This document shows positions 1 through 9,356 of a stretch of DNA of 64,000 bases, one piece after another (the first letter of the stretch is position 1; each line of letters opens with the position of its first letter). The stretch is from Ignavibacteriota bacterium. GTDB taxonomy: Bacteria; Bacteroidota; Ignavibacteria; Palsa-1295. The stretch is from positions 39,300 through 103,299 of the forward strand of contig PLYO01000002.1 in the NCBI GenBank assembly GCA_003151825.1, written 5' to 3'. The position numbers and the translations under genes are program-made. The notes beneath the pieces were generated by a model. That model worked only from the letters and a program-made list of their open reading frames with translations, was not told the origin of the DNA and made no database searches.

Positions 1-21
1 ACAGAAGGAGAGCGAAACAAG

Positions 22-231
22 ATGGAGTTTACCTTCCATGATGATGGCGCGCATGATTCGAAACTTTCTCAGCCGGCGATTGCCGCCCTTCATGCCGCCC
101 TGCTTGTTCTCCTCGCTTGGAATCTTGCCACGCTTCCGCGCGCAGCTAATGATTTTGCCGCCGCGGTTCATCGCATTAACCACGAGCGCGCGGGAGAAAT
201 GGGAGAATACTCAAATGTGAGCCATTTCTAA
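22..231 (+). CDS. small hypothetical membrane protein, possibly end of a cytochrome oxidase/SCO cluster
   Basis: Short ORF with AAGGAG-like RBS about 10 nt upstream and one hydrophobic segment; lies upstream of SCO1 and DUF420 genes. Confidence 0.3.
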   Translation: MEFTFHDDGAHDSKLSQPAIAALHAALLVLLAWNLATLPRAANDFAAAVHRINHERAGEMGEYSNVSHF

Positions 232-255
232 CTCTTCATTCTTCATTGAAGCAAG

Positions 256-339
256 TGCCCACGGCCGGACTCGAACCGGCACGGCCTTACGGCCAAGGGA
301 TTTTAAGTCCCTTGCGGCTACCAATTACGCCACGTGGGC
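256..339 (-). tRNA. tRNA-Leu(UAA)
   Basis: Reverse complement reads GCCCACG...GGGACTTAAAATCCC...GGTTCGAGTCC...CGTGGGC-A: 7-bp acceptor stem, TAA anticodon in CTTAAAA loop, class II variable arm, A73. Confidence 0.93.
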
Positions 340-445
340 AGACGTGTATCGTCAAAACGTGAAAACCCCATTGGAGCGATAGTAGTTTTATGCAATCTCA
401 TCGCTCATACCCCGTAAGCAATAGGGCACTGCTAATAGCTGCCGT

Positions 446-1084
446 GTGTTAACGCGCGCACTTATGCCGTCACGGATTTCTCAGCGCTTAGTATGGGGCG
501 TGCTTTCCATATCGCTTATCCTCATAGCCGGTTTTGCCATTGCAAAGTGGGAACGCGAACACGCCCGGCATCTCGATGATTTTGGCACGCTCCCCGATTT
601 TTCGCTCATCGATGAACATGGCGCATCGGTGTCGCTCCAAAATTTTCGAGGGCATATTTGGATCGCCGATCTCATCTTCACGCATTGCTCCAGTATTTGT
701 CCCTTGTTGACCGCTAAAATCATAACGCTGCAATCGGCATTGAGCGAAAAGCCGGATGTTCATTTTGCTTCCATCACCGTCGATCCTGTGCATGACACTC
801 CTGACACGCTGTTGGCTTATGCCATGGCCCATCATGCCAATACGGACCGATGGACGTTCCTCACGGGCACAACGGCCTCCATTTATACTCTTGTAAAAAC
901 CGGCTTCCATTTGCCGCTCGATTCGGTTGGCGGCGAGCAGCGGGTTCCCATCGTGCATAGTCCGCGATTTACGCTCATCGATGCGAAGGGGCATATTCGC
1001 GGGTATTACGATGGTTCCCAAGATTCGGCCCGAACCCAGATCGTCGCCGACATCGACGCGCTCGAAAACGAGGCCAATCCATGA
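446..1084 (+). CDS. SCO1/SenC/PrrC family copper chaperone-like protein
   Basis: N-terminal TM segment, CSSIC motif in thioredoxin-like context, VDPVHDTPDTL. Confidence 0.85.
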   Translation: MLTRALMPSRISQRLVWGVLSISLILIAGFAIAKWEREHARHLDDFGTLPDFSLIDEHGASVSLQNFRGHIWIADLIFTHCSSICPLLTAKIITLQSALSEKPDVHFASITVDPVHDTPDTLLAYAMAHHANTDRWTFLTGTTASIYTLVKTGFHLPLDSVGGEQRVPIVHSPRFTLIDAKGHIRGYYDGSQDSARTQIVADIDALENEANP

Positions 1085-1506
1085 GCATTTCAGATTTGCC
1101 CGCAATCAATGCCACACTGAACGGAACATGTGCTGTTCTCCTTCTTATTGCGCGAAATCGCATCAAGCATAAAGCCATACGGCAGCACCGAGCGCTGATG
1201 ATTTCGGCGTACATTACGTCAATTGTGTTCCTCGGATGTTATTTAACGTATCACTTTAATGCCGGCATCCTGCATTTCGGTGGAACGGGCATTATTCGCC
1301 CAATCTATTTTACGCTGCTCACGTCACACACCATTCTCGCGGTTACGGTCCCAGTGCTTGCCACTATTACTCTGATACGCGGCCTGCGCGGAAGATACCG
1401 AGCGCACCGAGCCATTGCAAAGTGGACGTATCCCGTGTGGCTCTATGTGAGCGCAACGGGTGTCGTGATTTATTTTATGGTCTATCAGATCTTCCCGAGC
1501 TCGTGA
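1081..1506 (+). CDS. DUF420 family membrane protein (CtaM-like)
   Basis: ATGA overlap with SCO gene; HRALMISAYITSIVFLGCYLTYH multi-TM pattern. Confidence 0.8.
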   Translation: MSISDLPAINATLNGTCAVLLLIARNRIKHKAIRQHRALMISAYITSIVFLGCYLTYHFNAGILHFGGTGIIRPIYFTLLTSHTILAVTVPVLATITLIRGLRGRYRAHRAIAKWTYPVWLYVSATGVVIYFMVYQIFPSS

Positions 1507-1525
1507 GCTGGCGCAAGACAGAAAT

Positions 1526-2266
1526 TTATTTCTTTTCGTAAACCGCGCAATACATCGCAGCCCACCAGCGGCGTTCGAGAAACGGGAGCAACCATCGTGG
1601 GCGCACCAGGCCACCACTCAAAAAGATGCAGCGTTTTTTTTTCATGCCATGCTGGCGCATGAGAATATCGAGTTCGAGCGGCGTATATTGCCGCTTTTGA
1701 AATTTGAGATATTCTCCGCGCTTGCCGAAAAGCCTGTCGCACGACGCCGTGCGAATGCCGAAGACCATCCCCTCCATCTTGCGCAGCATTCCAGCCTTAT
1801 TCGGCACGCTCACCACAAGCAGACCGCCGGGTTTTAGCAATTGATAAAATTTTTGAATCGCGGCCTCGTCGTCTTCCACATATTCTAAAGCGCTGAGTGA
1901 AAGAATCAGGTTGAAGGTCTGCCCATGGGACTCATAGGACTGATCGGTCGCTTGGATGAACTCGATGGAAAAATTTTGGGAAGAGGCAATCGCGGTTTCT
2001 ATCATTTCTTGCGAGGCATCGAAAGCGGTTACATCCCATCCGCGCGCGGCAAGATAGCGGCTAAAGACGCCCGTTCCGCAGCCGGCATCGAGTGCGCGGC
2101 CGGGAACCGAAGGCGCTATGCGATCGAGCAGCGATGCAATTTTTTCGAATCGCCTTGCAAAGCGTGGGTCGCGCGCGTAACGCTCGCTCCACTGACCGGC
2201 TTCCGAATCGAAAAACTCAGAGATTTGCGAACGATCGGTCATTGAGGTTTGCGAACGATCGGTCAT
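1526..2266 (-). CDS. class I SAM-dependent methyltransferase
   Basis: LDAGCGTGVFSRYLAARG motif I, LKPGGLLVVSVPN; N-terminus has tandem MTDRSQ repeat. Confidence 0.85.
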   Translation of the reverse strand: MTDRSQTSMTDRSQISEFFDSEAGQWSERYARDPRFARRFEKIASLLDRIAPSVPGRALDAGCGTGVFSRYLAARGWDVTAFDASQEMIETAIASSQNFSIEFIQATDQSYESHGQTFNLILSLSALEYVEDDEAAIQKFYQLLKPGGLLVVSVPNKAGMLRKMEGMVFGIRTASCDRLFGKRGEYLKFQKRQYTPLELDILMRQHGMKKKRCIFLSGGLVRPRWLLPFLERRWWAAMYCAVYEKK

Positions 2267-4173
2267 CCGCCGTGCTGTTCTTCTTCCGTGAATTGCTGCG
2301 CGAATTTCTTTTGCATCTCTGGCCGCTCCAAGAGCGCAAGAACCTCGCGCAAGTGATCGTCCGAATCCGGATCGCCGCGTACTAAGCCGGACATTTGATG
2401 TTGCCGTTCCTCGATCTTGCCGCGTTCGAGCGACGCGATCGCCTGCCGCGCTTGTGCCACAAACGTTCCCGTTTCCGGACGCTCATCCCAGTTATTGCTG
2501 AATGCGCCGCAGGCCATCCCATACGCGGTCAGCAGCGATTCGAATTCCGGTTTGCCGCGATACTCATCTAAGAGCTGCGCGATTTCCGGCGGATCGCCTT
2601 CTTCCACGCGCTGGATAAGATAACTGAGAAGTTCGTGCGCGGACGCATGAGAAACAAGCGCAAGGTTAAAATCCGTGGATTCGATAAGCGCACTCACCGC
2701 GACCGGATCGGCCAGCATCGCTTCGAGCAGCGCGCCCTCTTGCAAGGATAAGGGATGAAGGATGAAGGATGAAGGATCGGACGCGGTTTCCTCATACTCG
2801 CGTTCATCTTGACGTTCATCTTGAATTATAGGCGCCTCATTTCTTCGATACCGTTCTTCGTAATCCTTGTTGGATGCAATATATTTTGCTAGCTCGGTGG
2901 AAAGAAGCTGCTCGCTAAGGTGAAACCGCTCGCCAAGTTTTTGAATGAAGAGCGCCTGCTTAATGGAGTCTGGAACTTTTGCAATCGTCTCGACGATAGC
3001 GCGCACGGCTTGCGTCATGCGTCCCGGATCGCGGAACGCGCCTTGCTCCTCGAACCACTGTGCCTTCGTTTCGATGAAGGTCTGACGATGTTCGAGCGCC
3101 GATTCGAACGCTTCATGGCCGCTCTGGCGAATAAAACTATCGGGATCCTCGCCCGATGGAAGAATAACGGTGCTCACGTCGAAACCCGCTTCGATCGCCA
3201 GTTCGATACCACGCATCGTCGCATTTTTGCCGGCGGTATCGGCATCGAATAACAAAACGATATTCGTGGTGTAGCGGCGAAGCAGTTGAAGCTGCTCCAC
3301 TGTCAGCGAAGTTCCCGAAGCGGCGACGACATTTTCCGTTCCCGATTGAAAGACGGCCAAAACATCCGCATATCCTTCTACGAGAATCGCAAACCCAGCA
3401 CGCCGAATCGCGTCCTTCGCTTGAAAAAGTCCGTAGAGAATCTGCGATTTGTGATAAACTTGCGTGTCCGGCGAGTTGATATATTTAGCAACCTCTTTCG
3501 AAGCATTCGGCATGATACGCCCGCCAAAACCAACGATTCGGCCCGTGGCATTAAAGACAGGAAAAATCACGCGGCCACGAAACCGCTCATAATATTCGCC
3601 CGAATCGCGCCGCGCAACCAGTCCGGCCAAATCGAGCTTTTGAATATCGATGCCTTGATTGGTGAGATGCTCGATAAGCAAACCAGATCGTTCCGGCGCG
3701 TAGCCGAGACCGAATTTTCGCATGATGTCTTCATCGAGATTCCGGTTTTCGAGATAGGCTTTCGCTTCGGAACCAATGGGTGACCGGAGGGAACGATAAT
3801 AAAAGGCCGCGGCCTCGCGAAGCACATTGTAAAGCGATTCACGCTCGCCTCGCGCGGCTTCATCTGCTTCGGTTTCGCTTCCCTCGATTTCGATATGCGC
3901 GCGTTCCGCAAGTTTCTTAATGGCTTCGGGAAACGTCAGACCCTCCATCTGCATCACGAAGGAAAACACATCGCCGCCTTTGCCGCAGCCGAAGCATTTG
4001 AAAATCCCTTTATCTTCTAAGACGCTGAACGACGGCGTTTTCTCGTTATGGAACGGGCACAAGCCGACGAAATTGCGCCCACGCTTTTTCAGCCGTACAT
4101 GCTCGCTCACAAGATCGACGATATTCGTCGCGTCCCGGATACGGCCCAATTGATCGGAGGATACTTTCACCAA
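2263..4173 (-). CDS. dnaG: DNA primase DnaG
   Basis: CHC2 zinc finger CPFHNEKTPSFSV...FKCFGCGKGGDVF, Toprim EGYADV. Confidence 0.95.
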   Translation of the reverse strand: MVKVSSDQLGRIRDATNIVDLVSEHVRLKKRGRNFVGLCPFHNEKTPSFSVLEDKGIFKCFGCGKGGDVFSFVMQMEGLTFPEAIKKLAERAHIEIEGSETEADEAARGERESLYNVLREAAAFYYRSLRSPIGSEAKAYLENRNLDEDIMRKFGLGYAPERSGLLIEHLTNQGIDIQKLDLAGLVARRDSGEYYERFRGRVIFPVFNATGRIVGFGGRIMPNASKEVAKYINSPDTQVYHKSQILYGLFQAKDAIRRAGFAILVEGYADVLAVFQSGTENVVAASGTSLTVEQLQLLRRYTTNIVLLFDADTAGKNATMRGIELAIEAGFDVSTVILPSGEDPDSFIRQSGHEAFESALEHRQTFIETKAQWFEEQGAFRDPGRMTQAVRAIVETIAKVPDSIKQALFIQKLGERFHLSEQLLSTELAKYIASNKDYEERYRRNEAPIIQDERQDEREYEETASDPSSFILHPLSLQEGALLEAMLADPVAVSALIESTDFNLALVSHASAHELLSYLIQRVEEGDPPEIAQLLDEYRGKPEFESLLTAYGMACGAFSNNWDERPETGTFVAQARQAIASLERGKIEERQHQMSGLVRGDPDSDDHLREVLALLERPEMQKKFAQQFTEEEQHGG

Positions 4174-4209
4174 CTAACCGAAGCGCGAAACGCTCACTTT
4201 AGTTTGCGC

Positions 4210-4776
4210 TCAATGCGTCGTATCCATCGGCGGCGGAACGGAGTTCGCTGGAACTTTATCGTCCGCGCCAAAGACGGTCACCATCACTTCGCTGCCTTTT
4301 TGCTCGGCGTGGTAATACGTGAGCGGCAGCGTGGCCGGGCCGGTGAGCACGCGCCCGTACAGATCGAATTTCGAGCCGTGGCACGGGCAATAAAAGTTCT
4401 TCTCGTCGGGGCTGTAGGTCACGTCACAGGCGCGGTGGGTGCATTTAATATCTACGCCCACATACTTGCCCGGCGCGACATGAGCGACGAGGATATTGCG
4501 ATCCAAATCGTCGTATTCGAGATGATACGTGCCGCCCACCGGAGCAAGCTCCGGCGCGTCCGTCAGCTCGATGGGAACTTCACGCACATCCTTTGCGCCG
4601 AACGACGCTCGAAGCGAGCGCGCCTTCGCTATCGGCACACGGGAAAAATCGGCGATACTGCCCACGATCGCGCTCCCCGCGACGGCGGCAAAAACATTTC
4701 CGAGAAATTTTCTACGGTTCATAACGGCACAACAGAAAGCGAATGCCTGTTGTTCTATAAATTCATTGTTTTCCAC
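4210..4776 (-). CDS. Rieske [2Fe-2S] protein (Tat-type N-terminus); likely start at internal MNRRKFLG
   Basis: CTHRACDV...CPCHGSKFD Rieske motifs; MNRRKFLGNVFAAVAGSAIVG Tat-like leader. Confidence 0.85.
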   Translation of the reverse strand: MENNEFIEQQAFAFCCAVMNRRKFLGNVFAAVAGSAIVGSIADFSRVPIAKARSLRASFGAKDVREVPIELTDAPELAPVGGTYHLEYDDLDRNILVAHVAPGKYVGVDIKCTHRACDVTYSPDEKNFYCPCHGSKFDLYGRVLTGPATLPLTYYHAEQKGSEVMVTVFGADDKVPANSVPPPMDTTH

Positions 4777-4984
4777 AAGAAATGTCTGTCAGTGCGGGGG
4801 AGTTCGGAGTTCATGAACTGTGGCATTTCCGAGCTGCTTTCGCCATTTTTCCAAAATAATTCATAATTCTCCTTCCTAAAGAAAACTACCTGACAAATTT
4901 TCAATAAACGACGCACCAAGCATCGCCGACGATGCACCCCATTTCTTACTTCTTAACTCTTACTTCTTACCTTCCCCGCACATA

Positions 4985-5048
4985 GGTGCCCATCAAAGCA
5001 CAGCCAATATACGACAATTTTTCCGCCCGCCACAAAATTCGAAATTTT
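4985..5048. repeat. dispersed intergenic repeat (GGTGCCCATCAAAGCA family)
   Basis: Near-identical to 6293..6356; 16-nt core also at 25769..25784. Confidence 0.85.
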
Positions 5049-5100
5049 GCGTAGAGCCTGTCCTGAGCTTGCCGAAGGATCGGTGCTTCCAGCCCGACAC

Positions 5101-5190
5101 CCCCGAAGGGACGATAGGAAATACCCGGGGACCCTTCGACAGGCTCAGGGTAAACTCCAGTCCCCGGTCAGCGAAGAAGAAAGAATCAAA
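5101..5190. repeat. direct repeat copy 1 flanking small two-gene cassette
   Basis: CCCCGAAGGGACGATAGGAAATACCCGGGGACCCTTCGACAGGCTCAGGG...AGAATCAAA, near-identical to 5799..5889. Confidence 0.9.
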
Positions 5191-5215
5191 GTTCCGGAGG
5201 GACGATACGCAAGCC

Positions 5216-5476
5216 TTACGCGGCGACGATGTCCACGCGGGTTTTGTAGCCGAGAGAATGGAGAATGGCTTCACTATCTTCCCAGGTCAAACCAAACGGG
5301 CGAACATCCGCAAGGCCAACTCTTCCAAGAGCATGGGCAAGCGTGGCGGATTCCGATGGATCGAATTCGCCCTCCATTATGGCGTTCTCCGCCCAATCCA
5401 CGAGTGCCGAAAGGCCGATCTCGTGGTGTAAATAGGCGGCAAGCTTCTCTGCTGCAGAGCGTTTTGTAATTCTCAT
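5216..5476 (-). CDS. uncharacterised small protein, second gene of two-gene cassette
   Basis: 86-aa ORF, ATGA overlap with upstream ORF 5473..5718. Confidence 0.6.
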   Translation of the reverse strand: MRITKRSAAEKLAAYLHHEIGLSALVDWAENAIMEGEFDPSESATLAHALGRVGLADVRPFGLTWEDSEAILHSLGYKTRVDIVAA

Positions 5477-5718
5477 GCTTCTCTCACTTTCTGGTGCCCC
5501 GTATCAACGGGATACTTATGGTGTATTTCAACTAACTGATCCTGGTCGTCATAAATTTCCTGCCAGAAGGCGCGTGTCTCTTCCATGGCGTTCACTTCCT
5601 TCACATAGACCGCTTTCCATCCCTGACGGCCGCCAATCGCCAGCCGATATTGCCTCCCGCCATCCGGAAGATCATGCCAGGTATTGAACGTGCCTTCGTT
5701 CTGTTCGCGCTTATCCAT
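5473..5718 (-). CDS. uncharacterised small protein, first gene of two-gene cassette
   Basis: 81-aa ORF with EIYDDQDQLVEIHHKYPVDTGH; overlaps next ORF by ATGA. Confidence 0.6.
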   Translation of the reverse strand: MDKREQNEGTFNTWHDLPDGGRQYRLAIGGRQGWKAVYVKEVNAMEETRAFWQEIYDDQDQLVEIHHKYPVDTGHQKVREA

Positions 5719-5798
5719 TTTCCCTTATTTCAATGGCAGCTTTTCCATATGGCGGAGAACATCGAAACGCGGGTAAGGGAATCCCGCGAGCAAAGAAG

Positions 5799-5889
5799 CC
5801 CCGAAGGGACGATAGGTAATACCCGGGGATCCTTCGACAGGCTCAGGGTAAACTCCAGTCCCCGGTCAGCGAAGAAGAAAAGAATCAAA
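5799..5889. repeat. direct repeat copy 2 flanking small two-gene cassette
   Basis: Near-identical to 5101..5190 by eye. Confidence 0.9.
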
Positions 5890-6292
5890 CGGCGCTTCTA
5901 AGGTGGCCGCGCCGGATTGCCTCTAAAGCGGCTAATGACCTGCTATAAAGTACATTACAACAGGCCACAATACATTTTCAAGGAACTCCGGTGATCCATG
6001 TCCCCCAAGCTAAGGGTATACCCGCCCAGGACTTTTCGATCGCCCCCAGTGCGCCATTTGATTTCATTGTGCAGGGATCAGTCATGCCTGTACTGGCAGC
6101 GGACTGCGTACACTCTCAACGCTCGCAGACAGTTACTACGCATAAAAGTCAAGAATGTTTCACTATCTATAAGAAAACATTATATTTAATTTTATTCTGA
6201 AATGCTTTTCCCTATGAAAGCCGCACGCCAAACCATATACCCGCACCCTCCCCTAATCTTTCATCTTTCCTATTTCATCTTTGTCCAATATG

Positions 6293-6356
6293 GGTGCCCA
6301 TCAAAGCACAACCAATATACGACAATTTTTCCGCCCGACACGAAATTCGAAATTTT
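6293..6356. repeat. dispersed intergenic repeat (GGTGCCCATCAAAGCA family)
   Basis: Near-identical to 4985..5048. Confidence 0.85.
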
Positions 6357-6471
6357 TTTGGGGCTGCTCACTCACTTTTATAGCTCTCCGGCACTCCCGC
6401 ACGAGCGGATGGATTTCATTTTGAAATGCGCTTTGCCCAACTGCCTCGAAACGATACAACTTCGTAAAAAG

Positions 6472-6567
6472 TGTTCCAAAATCAGACGTTTGTTCTATAA
6501 GTGTCCATAAATGACAAAACATCTCGATTACTGTCCCAAAATCATACACATGTCCGATTTTGAGACA
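6472..6567. promoter_or_regulatory. candidate operator cluster TGTYCCAAAATC
   Basis: TGTTCCAAAATC (6472..6483), TGTCCCAAAATC (6532..6543) and inverted GATTTTGAGACA (6556..6567) upstream of the 6863 gene. Confidence 0.35.
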
Positions 6568-6862
6568 AGCAGAGATTGAAAATATTTTAATAAAAATTAC
6601 GAATTCATCTAAAAACGCTTGCAATCTCCTGTTTTTTTTCGTAACTTGGGTTTGGGATTTTCTCGTTCTGAAAAACGCTCGCTTCTTAAGCCCGGATGTT
6701 TTTCGAAAATGAGAAAAAAAGGGACAAGCAACTGACATTGCCTGCCCCCGATTACCCAAAGACCACACCAACGTTAACTGGATTCGTGGCGCTTCGAGTG
6801 TCAGATTAAAGCGACACGAGTCCAATTTAGTTCATAAAAAACAAATCATAAAGGACTCGAAA

Positions 6863-9349
6863 GTGAAAACTCTAAAACACTTAAAACTCGCGGCGGCCGC
6901 AACGGCGCTGCTTTTCTTAGCGGGTTCGGGCGCGCATGCACAGCAAGCGCAGGCGCCCACCGCATCGAACCACACGATCAGCTATCAGGGCACGATCGTG
7001 GAAATGGACGGCTCGGCCGTCAAGGATAGCACCTATCCGATCACCGTCTCTATTTGGACGGACGCCACCCAGGGCACTCGGCTCTGGAGAGACGTGTTCC
7101 CTACCGAGGTGAAAGGAGGTATCTTTAATATTCTTCTTGGTTCGCACATTCCGTTGCCGTCGCCGGCGCTCATGGATCAGCCGCTATGGCTGGGCGTGAG
7201 CTTCAATACCGATCTCGAAAACCTGCCGCGGTTCCCACTCGGAACCGTGACAATGTCGTTGAATGTCGCCGACAGCGCGATCACGACGCGGAAGCTCGCG
7301 ACCGGCGCCGTGGGGTCTGCCAACTTGGCAGACAGTGCGGTCACGACCGATAAGCTCGCCGATGGAGCCGTGACGTGGAATAAAATGGGCACGGAGTACA
7401 TACCCTACATCCGCGTGAACGGAGCCAAAGTGACGACCGGCCATAACCCCATCAACTTCACCGGCGGAAACGGGCTGACTGTGAACTATGACTCGACCAC
7501 GATGAGCGTCATCGTGCAGCCGGATACGGCATTGCTTACGGGCACGGACGCGAAAGGAACGAAGGCGCAAACCTGGGATCCCGCAAATGGAGGCTCCTCA
7601 AATACATCGCCGGGAACCGACGACTTTATTGGGGGTGGAAATTCTAACACGATTAACATTGGCCTTTCCTATGGCGGCGAAAACGCAATCACTGGAGGGC
7701 AAGCCAACTTTATTGGCAGAACCTCTGATCATAATTTCATAGGAGGCGGGCACACCAACAAGATTTATTCTTTTGATGAAACATTAGACGGTGACGATGT
7801 GGGGTTAACGATCGATAATAACACGATCGGAGGCGGGACGGGGAACAATATCGGAACACTCGATCCCGATCTCATGACCGCTCCGATAACCGCGAATTTC
7901 ATTGGAGGCGGAACTTCTAACCTAACTAACTCCATAAACGCTGTCATAGGGGGCGGCGGCAGCAACACGGCTAATGGCATGACCAGCGCCATTTTAGGTG
8001 GCAGTAGCAATACTACAAATGGTGCTACCAGTGTCATTGGTGGTGGCAGCAGCAATACTGCGAATGGTGCAACAAGCGCCATTGTAGGGGGATCGAATAA
8101 CAAATCGCCCGGCAGCAATGCCTTTGTCGGTGCCGGCGACCATAACAATGCCTCCGGCAGCGAGGCAACGATCGTCGGTGGCACAGGTCATACTGCTTCA
8201 GGCACAACATCCTTCATCGGTGGTGGTAACTCTAATACAGCAAGTAATTCGAGTACCGTTGTGGCTGGTGGTTGGCTCAACATCGCTTCCGGGAACGTCT
8301 CAGCCGTATTAGGTGGAGACCATGATACAGCCGCTGGCGAAGGTTCCACCATCGGTGGCGGCACGTCAAACACCATTGACATCGTCAACACGAACGGCGA
8401 GTATTCTGCGATTGCCGGCGGAGGGCACAACCAAGCCGGCCGCATGACTTTCGTTGGCGGCGGCTGGTTTAACGATGCTACGGGTGCACATCTGGGTATA
8501 CCTACACCGAATATTGACCAATCGGCAACATTAGGAGGTACAAACCTTTTTACTGATGGGCAAGATCAGGTAGTAATTGGTTGTTCCAACCTACCCTCCG
8601 GGCACGGGCATTTTACCATTTCACCGGGAATGCCAAACGATGACCGCATCTTCGAAATTGGCTCCCCCTATGATAACGGTATTACTTGGGTGCAAAATAA
8701 TGCATTCGAGGTATCGTATAATGGGCATTCCATCGTGACTCAGACACTCGGGCAGTCGCTTTTGGGAACGCCGGTTTTACAGGGCGCTACTTACGTTGAA
8801 AGCCCCGTCTATGCGTGGGGTGAAGTTGACGGCAGCAGCGGGAACGTTGTGGGAACTTCCAGCTTCGGCATCACCCAGTCGCTTCGTTTGGATCCGGTGT
8901 TCACAAGTACGCCAGGGACGTACATGGTAACGCTGGTTCCCGCCGACCCGCATGGCTTTGCTCTGCCGGATCTCAGTCAGTGTTCCATCACGGTCACGAT
9001 TGACAATGACTACACTGCTGACATCACGCGATTGCCGCCTCCGCCGCCCCAAGCGCCGGTCAGGCAGCCGGATGTTCGGCAGGTTGTTCCAGACAGTGTA
9101 ATCCTTGCGCTCTGCGGGACACTCTCGAATCCCGACACATCCGGGAACTCTGGATCGACTGTGTCGCCAAATTCTCCGCAACAGCCACCATCTCCTCCTG
9201 CATTTACCTGCGGTTTCGCGACTGCATCCGCAATCGGAGTTTTGGGCTCGTCCTATCCATACTCCTTCATCGTCCGCACTTTTACTGGCGGAGAAGCAGG
9301 CTGTAATGACTACCCACTGACATTCTTTTTTAAAGTCTGTCATCGTTAA
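6863..9349 (+). CDS. secreted protein with YadA/Hep_Hag-like head repeats; GTG start
   Basis: Signal peptide; repeated GGGxSNTANGxTS units about 15 aa long (7600-8560). Confidence 0.8.
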   Translation: MKTLKHLKLAAAATALLFLAGSGAHAQQAQAPTASNHTISYQGTIVEMDGSAVKDSTYPITVSIWTDATQGTRLWRDVFPTEVKGGIFNILLGSHIPLPSPALMDQPLWLGVSFNTDLENLPRFPLGTVTMSLNVADSAITTRKLATGAVGSANLADSAVTTDKLADGAVTWNKMGTEYIPYIRVNGAKVTTGHNPINFTGGNGLTVNYDSTTMSVIVQPDTALLTGTDAKGTKAQTWDPANGGSSNTSPGTDDFIGGGNSNTINIGLSYGGENAITGGQANFIGRTSDHNFIGGGHTNKIYSFDETLDGDDVGLTIDNNTIGGGTGNNIGTLDPDLMTAPITANFIGGGTSNLTNSINAVIGGGGSNTANGMTSAILGGSSNTTNGATSVIGGGSSNTANGATSAIVGGSNNKSPGSNAFVGAGDHNNASGSEATIVGGTGHTASGTTSFIGGGNSNTASNSSTVVAGGWLNIASGNVSAVLGGDHDTAAGEGSTIGGGTSNTIDIVNTNGEYSAIAGGGHNQAGRMTFVGGGWFNDATGAHLGIPTPNIDQSATLGGTNLFTDGQDQVVIGCSNLPSGHGHFTISPGMPNDDRIFEIGSPYDNGITWVQNNAFEVSYNGHSIVTQTLGQSLLGTPVLQGATYVESPVYAWGEVDGSSGNVVGTSSFGITQSLRLDPVFTSTPGTYMVTLVPADPHGFALPDLSQCSITVTIDNDYTADITRLPPPPPQAPVRQPDVRQVVPDSVILALCGTLSNPDTSGNSGSTVSPNSPQQPPSPPAFTCGFATASAIGVLGSSYPYSFIVRTFTGGEAGCNDYPLTFFFKVCHR

Positions 9350-9356
9350 TTAATAA

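Noticed and set aside
4048-4866. 272-aa plus-strand ORF opposite dnaG/Rieske
   Set aside because: Antisense to two well-supported conserved genes; no recognisable domain
7600-8560. CRISPR-like periodicity in the GGG-SNT region
   Set aside because: Repeats are coding, degenerate and about 45 nt long in frame; they are head-domain repeats, not a CRISPR array
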